53,310 nt of DNA from a virus. Made by a program: the position numbers and the translations under genes. Position 1 is the first letter of the stretch; each line of letters begins with the position of its first letter. Location: IMG/VR virus record IMGVR_UViG_3300021502_000001, positions 1-53,310 of that record; one strand, 5' to 3'. Below the pieces are notes generated by a model that saw only the letters and a list, made by a program, of their open reading frames with translations, was not told the origin of the DNA and made no database searches. Of the stretch, positions 12,001 through 18,241 are shown one piece after another.

Positions 12001-14345
12001 TTTGAAATATCAGCCACTCCTATGTAGAGATCTTTAAGTCCTTCGATTTGCGATATAGACATTCCTCTTAGCGCGGAAATAATTTTAGAGGGCATATCAC
12101 CGACATTAGTCTTTGAAGTTATATCGTCTATTTTCTTAGACGTATACGATTCTACTAATTCTGACGTAGTTCCTTCTTGTCCACCTAATTTACGTTTCAA
12201 TTGTTTTACATCTGCTATATCAAATCCCCATTGTCTGCCACCTTCTCCACCTATAAGTTTAAATATCTCTCTTGGATCTATAACACCCGCTTTTTTATTT
12301 ATTTGCCAATTACCTTTATTCTTTCCCTCATTAAATCCTGATTCTAATCCTTTTATTATATCAGACTGTAAAGCAAATAATGATTTAGATAAAGCATTTA
12401 CATTCGTTTGTATAGTGTCTTGTAACTCTTTACCATATTTTCCAGAATTATAAATATCAGGAAGTTTCTGCCCTTCAGGACTCCCCATTACATTTAACTT
12501 AGGGTACTCTACAGGTAATTTTTTATAAGTTTTATAGCTTTTTTTGACTTCTAAAATACGACTTTCAACTGCTGAGGCTAAACTATTAGTACCCTTTGCT
12601 ACAGCCTCGAATCCTTTATCTATTGGTTCGGCATCAGATACTTCTTTAGTTTTATTGTCAACTGCGGAAGCCAACCCCTCTATCTTACCAGCCAACTGTC
12701 TAAATTTAGTATCTATTTCTTTTTCTGAGCCAAGACCTTGTAAAGAAGAACTAACCATCGCATGAGCTTCTTTGGCCTGTGACACTGGTCCTCTTACAGG
12801 AGGTATATTAAGTTTTTGTAACTTTTCTAAATTTATACCTATACCTTTTATTGAGCTTTTTTGTAAAGCTTTATCCAACTCGCCTATTACATCCTCAATA
12901 TTAGTTTTTAAATCTACAGCTATATCAAATGATTTGGACTCTTTAAATGCGGATTCGATAGCTGCTGTAGTTTGTGTCTGTAACTCTTTAACAAACATAG
13001 CTACTTCTTTATCTATAAACCCACCTTTGGTAGGTTTTAATTCTACAGGGATCGTTATACCTTTTTTCTCTAAATCAGATAAGGTCTTTTTAATTTCTTT
13101 ATCATCTAAAACGACTTTTACAGTTTGTAATATCTTTTCTGTTTTAGTTGTAAACTTTTGTACTATAGAGTCTAACTTTTTCCATTGTGCAGAACCAGTA
13201 CCCTCACCTATGCTTTTTGGCAGTTCAGCCATAGATTTATTTAAAACAGAAACCATACTTACTAATTCTTTAATCTCTTGTGGGGATGTAGATTTACTAG
13301 ATACAGCACGTTTTAATTCTGTAGTTAACTCTTTCAACCCCTTTTCAAAATCAGGTATCTTTTCCAAAGATTTTATTAGGTTAACCATTGTTTTTGTTAA
13401 AGGTGTTGTACCTTCCACACCTTTAGCCTTCATAGTTTTAGATAAATCTAGTAAAAACTTCTTAAATAGTTGAGAGGGGTCGTCCCGAACAGTCTTATGT
13501 GCTAAGGAAACCTTAGAAGTGATGCGTGATTTTACGCCCGACAATGTTGATTTTAGTTCACTAGCTATTTCTGCTTGACTACTCGCCAGTTTAGTTGCTT
13601 CTACCGTAGCGGATTTAATTTCTTTTGCTATTTGTGGTAATAGTTTACCAATTTGTATAAAAGCTTTTATAATCGAAAAGAAGTCCGCTCCAGATTGTGA
13701 AGACCCAGTTCCTGGTTTACTTATTTTTTTTATTTCTCCAAGAGCTTTAACTACTTCTTTAGATAACGTACCTATTGTAGAAGACATCTTAGATAGTTCT
13801 TTTACTACGGTAAGGGTGTCTCTAGGGATTGCTTTTTTTACAGCGTTTGATATGGCAATTTCTAATCCGTGAGTGTCAACATCAACACCTTGTTTTCTTA
13901 ATGAGGATTCTATTTTTGCAATACTTTTTGCAATAGTACTATCCATAGTTGTTAAAGCTTTAACAACTATATCCGCATCTGATCTTCCTGTAACTTTCCC
14001 CCCGGACATTAAAGTCTTTTTTAACTGTGATACCAAATTATTTATTAATTCCGAAGTTGCGACTTTAATTAAAGAAGACATCTCTGATTTAGACATCCCT
14101 TTTGAACCTGCAACTGTAGACCCGCCTTTACTTGATACAACCTTTACTAAGGCCTTAGTGATCTCAGATTGCATATCGCTTGCCATTTTATTTGTCGATT
14201 TGTCTAAAACAGCAGATAATTTATTGATTGATTTGGGGGATATTTCTACATTAGATTTACCGCTTGTTCCTGTAGATTTTATTTTGGACACAGCACCTGT
14301 TGCACTGTCTGTTTGGGATATTATACGAATAGTCTTGTCTGCCAA
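1..14345 (-). CDS. Giant tail tape-measure protein (3' end beyond window)
   Basis: The frame is open from 14360 to the left edge, giving at least 4,781 codons. The tape measure sets tail length, is packed in the tail tube and is ejected with DNA. A TP901-type core is visible at about residues 3540-3810, with segments such as GFTFDQLNGIVAAIGSTTRQ, TSMRFIMRRL and 'SQAIGGTRQYNSVL'. Hydrophobic stretches follow near 3830 (TSLALFLTY) and 4075 (LAATVLALLPVAKAVV). The 3,500 residues before the core are mostly charged, helix-prone and rich in K, S, E and L. I prefer a TTG start at 14345, because the in-frame ATG at 14360 lies inside a GGAGG that sits 8 nt before the TTG. It lies 32 nt after the second chaperone-like gene, the usual position for a tape measure. 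Family assignment is firm; the full length is unknown. Confidence 0.93.
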   Translation of the reverse strand, partial: MADKTIRIISQTDSATGAVSKIKSTGTSGKSNVEISPKSINKLSAVLDKSTNKMASDMQSEITKALVKVVSSKGGSTVAGSKGMSKSEMSSLIKVATSELINNLVSQLKKTLMSGGKVTGRSDADIVVKALTTMDSTIAKSIAKIESSLRKQGVDVDTHGLEIAISNAVKKAIPRDTLTVVKELSKMSSTIGTLSKEVVKALGEIKKISKPGTGSSQSGADFFSIIKAFIQIGKLLPQIAKEIKSATVEATKLASSQAEIASELKSTLSGVKSRITSKVSLAHKTVRDDPSQLFKKFLLDLSKTMKAKGVEGTTPLTKTMVNLIKSLEKIPDFEKGLKELTTELKRAVSSKSTSPQEIKELVSMVSVLNKSMAELPKSIGEGTGSAQWKKLDSIVQKFTTKTEKILQTVKVVLDDKEIKKTLSDLEKKGITIPVELKPTKGGFIDKEVAMFVKELQTQTTAAIESAFKESKSFDIAVDLKTNIEDVIGELDKALQKSSIKGIGINLEKLQKLNIPPVRGPVSQAKEAHAMVSSSLQGLGSEKEIDTKFRQLAGKIEGLASAVDNKTKEVSDAEPIDKGFEAVAKGTNSLASAVESRILEVKKSYKTYKKLPVEYPKLNVMGSPEGQKLPDIYNSGKYGKELQDTIQTNVNALSKSLFALQSDIIKGLESGFNEGKNKGNWQINKKAGVIDPREIFKLIGGEGGRQWGFDIADVKQLKRKLGGQEGTTSELVESYTSKKIDDITSKTNVGDMPSKIISALRGMSISQIEGLKDLYIGVADISKVVTTLSDIKKGVALPDVNLDKIVSESVSSEYELVNLFKQTFARIEAKRSMYVDELMRTVTLPAVKLTEKGTAVSETLHGSSKSVAKFATFESGFENLYKKIESAKIPVSRREDYVKSIKNISPNPIGEVLNEAKDVAKNLIKDVSKIEDVGGGTSGKQFIVKQYKQAAVMRGTEVQRSGVMDVEKFTKHIDDTIKKLSSEGNNSVDVFVDVLNKAGVSAYDVVKSLNKIDFENIYDMYRKVLLEGKSKSPIAVLSKKPVYTQSIRKYEQAIAQVEGLLPLDPGTPRRGAYQQDVVNLSTRTSPIYDAKDRLDPQESKNLIIGLNLALKDLYDEAALLDKITKQTGTVYERRKELPTGGQVSSLGLPESTASKIDEYRGKTDTGRAIDTLNTTMLKMYSGNLTEQSPFGKQFQQVGRNITNVTNAFGIAGKEGQFPKLRTKTEREFRDSGQVGTKGYGLNVIAELRNVSSTFEDQILISGKLAKALTEVTKILIRPSVGGKLSSTLEEDVMNSSVSDIKTGDLIKEAANKIQEVLGVTEQYEGRASEAFITEVKKTMVTLRGESVEVQSAKLAEKFMDYFGRKITTRYGSKGISIPSTNAVPNMASILATYGSKGVKVLPKDKAKEAGLGVAMMPKTKGKLLSDILEKSSAELGMTPKALQTLQTKLIDSGNKFILDIFKTKGVLVPEEILVQRGIFSGAKKVLSKLGVDLEDGLTELASIANINKIVSKYKEDIGPELYEQVPVDVRISSHGIAKRGLQTEAMELVMTNVAGGEGLTTMEDTLSPKVYKKLLGPDKKAGALSKYSSALGYTSSLKGAVGSEERNKSADELYKVLKVKFGSGNEEMARRAADLEAASSYYVNVIDEFGKERKSLVGGKFVEIIKETVQHPEWKKGDIKSGIKGEKLNLSALTAYSTIFGKDSSLMKEIKGSSGPDTGKHVEYLKALQIAGDVTRELSTELEKHLETVDISDIKAFENYSGTFQASSIEADDDESTLNNTIMDLQKYSKAFMVNLPTGKISESGEIEKKKFYIPGPLARGTYKEKLLPGEHSPEPVTRRIGHVINMAKQLQESLEHPENFLSDKAITGAVKNEVGNWIGRANRISGKQNALKPDTEAGIAELQSIFGKMYSVIPEGVEKESIDKSRLDYKEKARLGQTTTQKAMTNVIGKMGDFIKGGRNTQKVEGTLLGSSLREGTGAELLKSLDINVSGEGIEKQVNNLNRAKESYFKELASTALGKKGSVAEVFFTKKIPAYMSDATVASVDRTSELKDFSKELFFIEKGFVDKVGVDLGFLSSESKIMDEILKEHSENVSNLRKIGRPVLKQHEMGIPKEAAKKIPVTYKKRYKVDEGVVKDVKEPSVVKGSLYDILKQSEELRTATPSEGIDSDEIKKYIESELVPYIESVRFPFTGVSSVQPYKAKLLKTKGDLGKHTLTVPGIPEMDFDKFDTSINNIKEKIGVFSKETGGYTEGSLQFKREKAYETGDLESISNLTELINRLNTAISGVIPKYIAQQQKLDFDGDQIEIHSATLSAARRDIKKHFDSLSADTDSTSGVFRDAFTYDAMVQSTGKYPIAEMSKTSEKKFGAEKGFEFLKSPFLTKQLEYLKPSSQLEILGGRGDSDLKNILKSIVSDTVRGESTQDKVFKALTTVKPSEDISKYADNLVKSVDAVGKNISLIVKSAIKDRLYNVKFSDAISAQIFKLNTGLDFEGLNKVQRIGDNMLGFGGGMISDTSNYVPKEDFSEKWPDLKVLGGNAAKEFHTALNEIFRFAAQKGMDVKKAGEKPLASEIVLNLTQGRQGSAELWKKITTEKDYGDLKDFAAANEESIRRRAGGLPTETLRSELGSIQKGREEKISVDELGRSGLINELVEKVGFQGMLDQLSDEIYSESVKGLVTQAKSWAPTKRKKEGAFSDIQGWAEKKIKKQSQSDAGISISEAVVPVKAPLYGMRTSMANTNFEQVKYLGSSKGIPSQISKGMEGPFSTSSNFIKNLSESIKSEDIGAYTESIKSSFANIVNNQNLVSNLLRELSEESFDISKVDVSREGLVERVISGKDIPSMFKEVFEKNNISNIKSTVDQISSLAGVVRPPAAEGIKIESITLGKFAKHLTSSGVSEEDLAEKAAEMVEKAKLLARLDTAIGAIGSKVTDALFFGSSNSSYFEDLEGKVEKAQAGMPKPPKPNFGSKYATMRTFESPALEARGGGVMPPALGAGSGGVVSVNVIAIKEGLTIGIGSRRGVLQSSISKVESGKDSHTEETTAFESLKGNMGSMGSKGKNITEAMEKLKNTAYQEELDRYMVPPEIAGGSGIESLYNNIKAFHEQAKLYQEDIGVSFNEVFEKIPKSVSLEIKKASTSGPDYNEFIRKLDYFKNSPDLLSGGNTLKAWKLYKMAVGDFLMTQADRAKQDLASALVAGDSGSEIKAFTTLKRSINRMQEHVKRGAGKRTDVYTEDNKFIYPGLAEASGVYMPSKEIMKRASSPLEEDVELIKVYDNLIKDVSSGDALRAPIVKAREALEDLTNMDHRLVELITNAEIVERLGPQIQQAWDFTNISTKITRLRDSLERYGKTFELSGDATSEQKQNIKDLIGYFKNLENSYSKLDFSNTQPTGKKSWGQMDLMPVSKFEAPTSQLAKYTANVQNVREYFKRPEDEGGAKVGETFSYNTKVFTETGAVLKNVITDFKKYGESLDDNGSSVGMFTEKQKDLIGLMQASNVSFGRAVKRVVMWGAASTVVYGGVVKLKQSLSALSDIETSIAQLRMVMNPLSTDFTKMEKTAVSFAKQYGVDINEVLKSMKVFAQQGLSQAEVLDRAKTATLAANVTTLSARDATEALTASMKVFESEGGGALRFLDAWSEVEARHAITAGGLADAIKKSASAAKNAGFTFDQLNGIVAAIGSTTRQTGKEVGTSMRFIMRRLTAEKGPKKLAEFNIPVVTDEGELRPGFEILNELASAWKDLTNAQKLSISQAIGGTRQYNSVLVLMDHWDEALQAIQHSMDSKGSAERRNLELMKTYAKQLEQTKAAAVELQMSLGKVVLPIFKIGLKGMRLLFETITAIPKPLKIAGTSLALFLTYTAKGASIIDKLTGSLSQGSSVLGDFGKNLAKQFSMAKFEIFGKGSGRDVMGLKTLFPAKDINNNALTMGKGIDDFKSSLGKAVYVVKELGQTYNEFLGNSISGTAKVTNKIAGMFKSVGSFLTGGLVGGSAVKKSKGLFDLAKDQGLGKKEVSGLLKGGTKGLATLAKRSTIVASMAAGVGSAAIGETLESMSGGMGDAGRAFVAEWSTSTAGMSKSIAPLAATVLALLPVAKAVVGHYKRMLLSSQDYEKSMKSVLQSHEEELQMLGEIQGKYKAIEKRAKDVGKASDPKTKKHRMELGTYTSPLASSAKIQKDLINIGNELSDKNVDLIIGYDELGNAVLRSTKNFSSYINELKKLESIGMVGTNLKVLSKHVEDLTKVGGAEKFKYEFKELVTSAPIVGGVLGDKIKVSPAKVLKELTSKMNKLYDIKNKYPLSTAADDDIKKLQPHLKKARDMFKSVYSDVERVMKNITSEASIGGLDRDTIIKLFSDPELKKAYQLKVEIEPQFKLAKNIRRNVMGGSYSSNESFGADTKFVEELAAIFNNRPRTIEVMPSAEDVMGAELLRRLNKKSAIGIGDTAQFTKANLESAGISKRKQGEEIKSGDVALFMDQAALKYDMAGKQAIVKLKETTDGVYEWFIEYIDTKTLTPKEIRYSEVSNLVDSVFPVKQIQEELENNIDIINTFTAGAAAGIKGISKKDFKRDFNLGPRFFSDVPTSTLLQSSQGYTSKGGFGKVDFMKDWQKELKEFYIKPMGDLKSTISSYEKKTMEGLEGGSLSIAKGAYDEISKLLAVLNNNQSVIQFRAVIVDLMKEFEQADRVLKESIAVEKSRAEVVKTTAGLMRGTYRDIANMDMGVTKVQDLTPQQSLVRDDKGYRDSAKKILLLEKEYVAAQEKVFKVDRATVALDTLGSLGTGFGTTITKENFSDFM

Positions 14346-14353
14346 AAGTTGCA

Positions 14354-14358
14354 CCTCC
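14354..14358 (-). promoter_or_regulatory. Shine-Dalgarno site deciding the tape-measure start
   Basis: GGAGG lies 8 nt upstream of the TTG at 14345. It overlaps the upstream in-frame ATG at 14360, so that ATG would lack an SD of its own. Confidence 0.65.
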
Positions 14359-14377
14359 ATTAATATTGTTAAAAAAT

Positions 14378-15391
14378 TTAACCACGTTTAGTTCGTTTCT
14401 TTATCGAGGTCTTATCTTTTATTCTTTGCGCTTCTCTTGGTGTATCATAATTTATGTCTTGATAAAGTTCATTTGATTTTGTAACTATTACTTCTTCTTT
14501 ATCAAAAGCGGACAATTTACTGGGGTCTGATGATTTTGATTTCCTATAAGCATCTTGTCTTGTACGTTCATCATAATATGCGGCCATAAATGCGTCTAAA
14601 ATTTCATCATCTTCAATTACATTTTCAGGCGGTCTTTCATCTGGCATCATTTCATATATACTCTGATAAAAATTAGACCAATAAGCCAAACTAACCATAT
14701 CTACAGTATATTCTGCCGATGGTATTCCAAATAATGGATCAGACGTTTTTTGACTGCTTATATACCTTATCCTCCATAAACTACTTCTTGCGATCTCACG
14801 TATAATTTTAGAATCCATGCCTCTATAAAATTTAATAAATTTAAACAAAATTTCGTCTCTTAAACTCAACCCTGTCTCTAACAACATATCTGCATAGGAT
14901 TTCCAAAAAAGTTTACCACTGTCATTATACGTGCACCCGGCACACAAAAATAAAAGTTTATCCTCCTCAGCTTTTACATCAGCCGATAACATCATTTTAG
15001 ATATTTTTTTTATTCTAATCTGATGAATTTGTAAATTTAATTTACTAATTACTTTCTTTATTCTGTCTTGATTTGCTCTAACTTTTACAGTTTTTGATAA
15101 CAATATATTTTGAGCTTTTAACTTGTTTTCAAGTTTAATTAGATTCTCAAAATCTTCTTTTGTTATTACATTACGCTTATTTAACAAATCCTCTAATTCA
15201 TTACATGGTAATAACCCAATATTAATAGCCTTTTTATAGGATTCATCATATACCTGTGAGCCTTTTAATATTGTGTCTATACTAGGATATTTAAACATTA
15301 TTAAATCATCCGTATCTAAACATATATAATCTTTTCCAGAGAATATTTTATACATATAGTTCTCTAGGGCCTCTTGAGATAAATCCTGCAT
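14378..15391 (-). CDS. Tail assembly chaperone-like protein 2 (337 aa)
   Basis: No catalytic motif is visible; the protein is helical, charged and ends in a basic tail (KKRTKRG). Residues from about 140 to 200 (LLFLCAG, DSGKLFWKSYADML, FYRGMD) match the spacing of a similar block in the gene just upstream (LEFLTAC, VSGTKVWESYDVYL, LYLQGLD), so the two look paralogous. Two consecutive related genes immediately before the tape measure is the gpG/gpGT-type chaperone arrangement, where the products bind the tape measure during tail assembly. Here the second gene has its own ATG with AGGA about 5 nt upstream, and its frame has a TAG at 15404-15406, so it is not simply a frameshift extension of the first. 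The role is inferred from position and paralogy. Confidence 0.5.
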   Translation of the reverse strand: MQDLSQEALENYMYKIFSGKDYICLDTDDLIMFKYPSIDTILKGSQVYDESYKKAINIGLLPCNELEDLLNKRNVITKEDFENLIKLENKLKAQNILLSKTVKVRANQDRIKKVISKLNLQIHQIRIKKISKMMLSADVKAEEDKLLFLCAGCTYNDSGKLFWKSYADMLLETGLSLRDEILFKFIKFYRGMDSKIIREIARSSLWRIRYISSQKTSDPLFGIPSAEYTVDMVSLAYWSNFYQSIYEMMPDERPPENVIEDDEILDAFMAAYYDERTRQDAYRKSKSSDPSKLSAFDKEEVIVTKSNELYQDINYDTPREAQRIKDKTSIKKRTKRG

Positions 15392-15414
15392 TCCAATCCT
15401 GTCCTATGCGTATA

Positions 15415-15442
15415 AGGTGCACCGCACGATAATGGTGCACCT
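15415..15442 (-). promoter_or_regulatory. Hairpin of two GGTGCACC palindromes between chaperone-like genes
   Basis: Arms AGGTGCACC (15415-15423 on the plus strand) and GGTGCACCT (15434-15442) are perfect 9-bp complements with a 10-nt loop. No U-run follows on the transcribed strand, so it is not a standard terminator. It begins about 15 nt after a run of seven A (15458-15464) at the end of the upstream gene. A frameshift stimulator, a translational regulator and an operator are all possible. Confidence 0.5.
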
Positions 15443-15452
15443 GTATTATTAT

Positions 15453-16112
15453 TTAGATTTTTTTCTTTTTGTCTTCTTTAGACTCTACGGATTTCAATAC
15501 CTTATTGGCTTCGTCTTCCAATTCTTGTATTGCTATTGCTTCTGGTGTGGTGCTAAGAAAATCTGAGTCCAACCCTTGCAGATAAAGCATCACCTCAAAT
15601 CTTGCTTTTAACGCCAAAACTTGATTTTTATCCTCTAAATAAACATCATAACTTTCCCATACTTTAGTTCCAGAAACATCTTGTACCATACAAGCTGTAA
15701 GAAATTCTAATCTGACATCGTCAGAAATTTGTTCTGCTGTATTAGATAATGGACCATTTAATCGTTGATTCCACTGAAACAAATCATTTCTACATTTTTG
15801 AACAACCAAGGCCAACTCCCGTTTTTCTTCTGGACTCTTGGATACTTCCAAAAGTAACACATTACTATTTAAATTATTTGTTAATTCTTCAGACCTTTGC
15901 TCAAAATCTGAACCTATGATACCTCTTCTTGTTAATATATCTATCATTTCAGCTGTAGTTGTTATCCCTTCTACTAAACACCTAGTATATGTTCTACTGT
16001 ATTGCCAATCCGCTTTACGTACATCATCTGCAGTAGCTGTGGCTATATAATATTTTTTTTCAGTTTCATCGTCTACAAATTTCCGCCTGTCATCTTTTTT
16101 TATATCAATCAT
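15453..16112 (-). CDS. Tail assembly chaperone-like protein 1 (219 aa)
   Basis: A charged helical protein with a strong AGGAG upstream of its ATG. Its central block (about residues 133-178) is similar in spacing and residues to the following 337-aa protein. It ends in a lysine-rich tail whose codons make an A7 run (AAG AAA AAA ATC TAA). By position it would be the gpG-like partner that coats the tape measure. The function is inferred from synteny and not from a recognised domain. Confidence 0.5.
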   Translation of the reverse strand: MIDIKKDDRRKFVDDETEKKYYIATATADDVRKADWQYSRTYTRCLVEGITTTAEMIDILTRRGIIGSDFEQRSEELTNNLNSNVLLLEVSKSPEEKRELALVVQKCRNDLFQWNQRLNGPLSNTAEQISDDVRLEFLTACMVQDVSGTKVWESYDVYLEDKNQVLALKARFEVMLYLQGLDSDFLSTTPEAIAIQELEDEANKVLKSVESKEDKKKKI

Positions 16113-16132
16113 TTTATACTCTCCTTTACCTA

Positions 16133-16375
16133 TTAATGTTTAAATTGAATTAATTCTTCCATAGTAGGAATAAATTCAACTTCATATTTATCTATATCAC
16201 GTTTTAAATTCCTAATACAATCGTTCCCTGATCTTAATATTTTTGATCTTAATGCCAAAAATACATCCTGTGTTGGACATGCAACTTGAGCATAATCAAG
16301 TGCAGTATGAAATAATTTAGTTACCTCAGCAGTCATATCCTTTTTTAACTTATCCTTACTCCTTATATTACTCAT
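16133..16375 (-). CDS. Small tail-region protein (80 aa)
   Basis: The start is chosen at the ATG at 16375 (MSNIRSKDKL) because GGGAGG lies 7 nt upstream; the open frame extends 20 codons further up but into the terminator hairpin that follows the major tail gene. The product is short, charged and helical with two cysteines and no recognised domain. It sits between the major tail protein and the chaperone-like pair, where small tail assembly proteins are common. Function unknown. Confidence 0.6.
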   Translation of the reverse strand: MSNIRSKDKLKKDMTAEVTKLFHTALDYAQVACPTQDVFLALRSKILRSGNDCIRNLKRDIDKYEVEFIPTMEELIQFKH

Positions 16376-16402
16376 AAAAAACCCTCCCAACCTATTAATA
16401 TT

Positions 16403-16438
16403 TAAAAATTGTGGTGAGGCAAAAAACCCCACCACAAT
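16403..16438 (-). terminator. Rho-independent terminator after the major tail protein gene
   Basis: On the minus strand, ATTGTGGTG pairs with CACCACAAT around a 13-nt loop, followed directly by a T-run. It starts 14 nt past the stop of the major tail protein gene and would limit read-through into the chaperone and tape-measure genes. Confidence 0.85.
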
Positions 16439-16452
16439 AAATAATTTATAAA

Positions 16453-17982
16453 CTATGTGGATCGCCTTACAATATCTTCAGGGGCAATTCCGTCTATATC
16501 ACCTTTAACTACAAATAAATCATTTGTAGATCTAAAACCAAAGGTCTGAGTCATATTAGCACCAATATCCAAAGATGCACCTTCATCGGTTATCTTAAGA
16601 TTTTTAATTACTACAGTTTTAAGTGCATACTCGGTATCTCCAATGGAAGCATATGTTGACATAGCCCCATTCAAGAAATAAGTACCGCCAGCAGCGGTAA
16701 TCTGACGATTTGTTCCAGTACCGCCAGCTTCCTCATCTGTTTGTTCAAATATTTTAACAACCAAACAAAGATCATCTTTGCTCATCAAATCAGATAATGC
16801 TAATTGAGGCTCAACATCCTTATCTTTACCAGCAAATTTTGCCCAATTTTCAAGATCACCTGCTGTAGAATCAACAGTAACAGTAATCGGTATAGGCAGG
16901 GTCAAAGGACGATCATAAGGACCAAGATGCCCCAATTCAGCCAAAGGCTCACGAGTAAGATCAGCAGAAATAGTACAACCAGTCAGACGCCATGCGTTCG
17001 CATATGTTCCACCGTCAGAAATATAAATTTCTACTTGTCCCTGTCTAACAGCACCTAAATTTTCAGGTCTATCGCTATCGCTAAGTGCTTCAAAATATTT
17101 ATTAGAAACACCTGTACCATAACCGTCAGCAGAATAAATTATTTCTAATCTATCATTATCTTCAGGTTTAAGTGCCCCTGTTGGGAAATAAATCCTATGA
17201 TAGGTGCCTTCATCATGATACACATATGTATCTATTGCGGCTGCTGTACCTGCTACAATTTTTACATTAACCATTTCATTTTCACTTGAATCATAAAGCG
17301 AAACTGCAGGACTACCATCTGAAGTTTTACGTAAAAATCCTATACCTACAGCTAACTCAGCTATCTCATTAGTAGATAATAACGAAAGCTCTACATAAGT
17401 ATCTGTTCCAGATACGGTAAAAGAATCGTAATTAACAAATCTACCCTCATTAAGTAGCCACATTTTATTATCTGTTTCAGCCCCATAATTTTCAGTAGCA
17501 TTTGCCCCTGTAGTATAACTAAATTCTAAACTATTAACATAAACCTCATCAAGAAACAATGTTTGATCTATATTTTTAGCAAGTGTACCAAGATCGCATT
17601 CACTTTGTACTGGTGCCCAAAGAGTTACCCCAGGCAAATTACCACATATAACAGCAAAATCAGCTAATGCTACACCGTGCAGCATAGTAGCACCCGCTTC
17701 AAGATTCGCATTTAAGGATGTTGCTGTCGCACTCATCTCTCGTTTAACTGGAGCGATTTGTGCTAATATTGCTAATGTTAAAACATCTCCAAAATCATTG
17801 GTATTCAACGTAACCGCAACTGCAGGAACATCATCTACTACGTCTACAATAGCTAATGTTCCAAGTTGGAATATATCTTCGCTGGTAAAAGTTGTAGTAG
17901 TACCTAAACTCTGTACTCTATACAACACATCACCATTGACCCATACACTTTGAGATGCATATATAATTCTATTTCGAGCCAT
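16453..17982 (-). CDS. Major tail (tube) protein, probable (509 aa)
   Basis: A 509-aa protein rich in beta-prone, Gly/Thr/Ser/Asp segments with no membrane helix or catalytic motif. It would polymerise into the tail tube. Support is contextual: it precedes the chaperone-like pair and the giant tape measure, follows a tail-terminator candidate, has a strong AGGAGG site, and is insulated by an upstream promoter-like element and a downstream terminator, as expected for a gene expressed at high stoichiometry. The middle region (about 150-320) may carry an extra surface domain, since simple tube proteins are usually shorter. No sheath gene is visible nearby. Confidence 0.65.
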   Translation of the reverse strand: MARNRIIYASQSVWVNGDVLYRVQSLGTTTTFTSEDIFQLGTLAIVDVVDDVPAVAVTLNTNDFGDVLTLAILAQIAPVKREMSATATSLNANLEAGATMLHGVALADFAVICGNLPGVTLWAPVQSECDLGTLAKNIDQTLFLDEVYVNSLEFSYTTGANATENYGAETDNKMWLLNEGRFVNYDSFTVSGTDTYVELSLLSTNEIAELAVGIGFLRKTSDGSPAVSLYDSSENEMVNVKIVAGTAAAIDTYVYHDEGTYHRIYFPTGALKPEDNDRLEIIYSADGYGTGVSNKYFEALSDSDRPENLGAVRQGQVEIYISDGGTYANAWRLTGCTISADLTREPLAELGHLGPYDRPLTLPIPITVTVDSTAGDLENWAKFAGKDKDVEPQLALSDLMSKDDLCLVVKIFEQTDEEAGGTGTNRQITAAGGTYFLNGAMSTYASIGDTEYALKTVVIKNLKITDEGASLDIGANMTQTFGFRSTNDLFVVKGDIDGIAPEDIVRRST

Positions 17983-18233
17983 ATATTTTCCTCCTAAATT
18001 AAATTTTAACTCACAACTTAAAAACTTCTTTTATTTTTTACACATTCAGGTTAAATCTCTATACATTCCGTTCCCATTATTTAAAAAAAATAATCTACAA
18101 TAATTATAAATTATAATAGTTTGTTACATACATTATTATTGTGTACCAAGCAATAATAAAATTCATATTAAAAATAATAATCTATAATTTTGCTTTTGAA
18201 TATGATTTAATATACCCCATTATATTACAATAG
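17983..18233 (-). other. AT-rich leader upstream of the major tail protein gene
   Basis: This is the longest gap between genes here (about 250 nt) and has no credible ORF. It begins at the candidate promoter at 18222-18241, holds a 9-bp hairpin (TTATTATTG at 18133-18141 with CAATAATAA at 18151-18159), and ends with AGGAGG 8 nt before the ATG at 17982. It probably forms a long 5' UTR. Confidence 0.5.
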
Positions 18234-18241
18234 TTAGTTTA
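18222..18241 (-). promoter_or_regulatory. Promoter-like element, copy 4
   Basis: The minus strand reads TAAACTAACTATTGTAATAT. It matches the element found at 37859, 47365 and 49017. It overlaps the stop codon of the upstream tail gene and faces the major tail protein gene. Confidence 0.55.

Noticed and set aside
12772-13473. A 233-residue open frame on the plus strand, and other plus-strand frames over 1-14360 (such as 3085-3603 and 13873-14391)
   Set aside because: They lie antisense to the tape-measure gene, lack SD sites, and have compositions expected from reading its codons backwards.
15391-15453. A classical gpG/gpGT frameshift fusion of the two chaperone-like genes
   Set aside because: The second gene is in the +1 frame relative to the first, and that frame has stops (TAA just after the A-run and TAG at 15404-15406) before its ATG.
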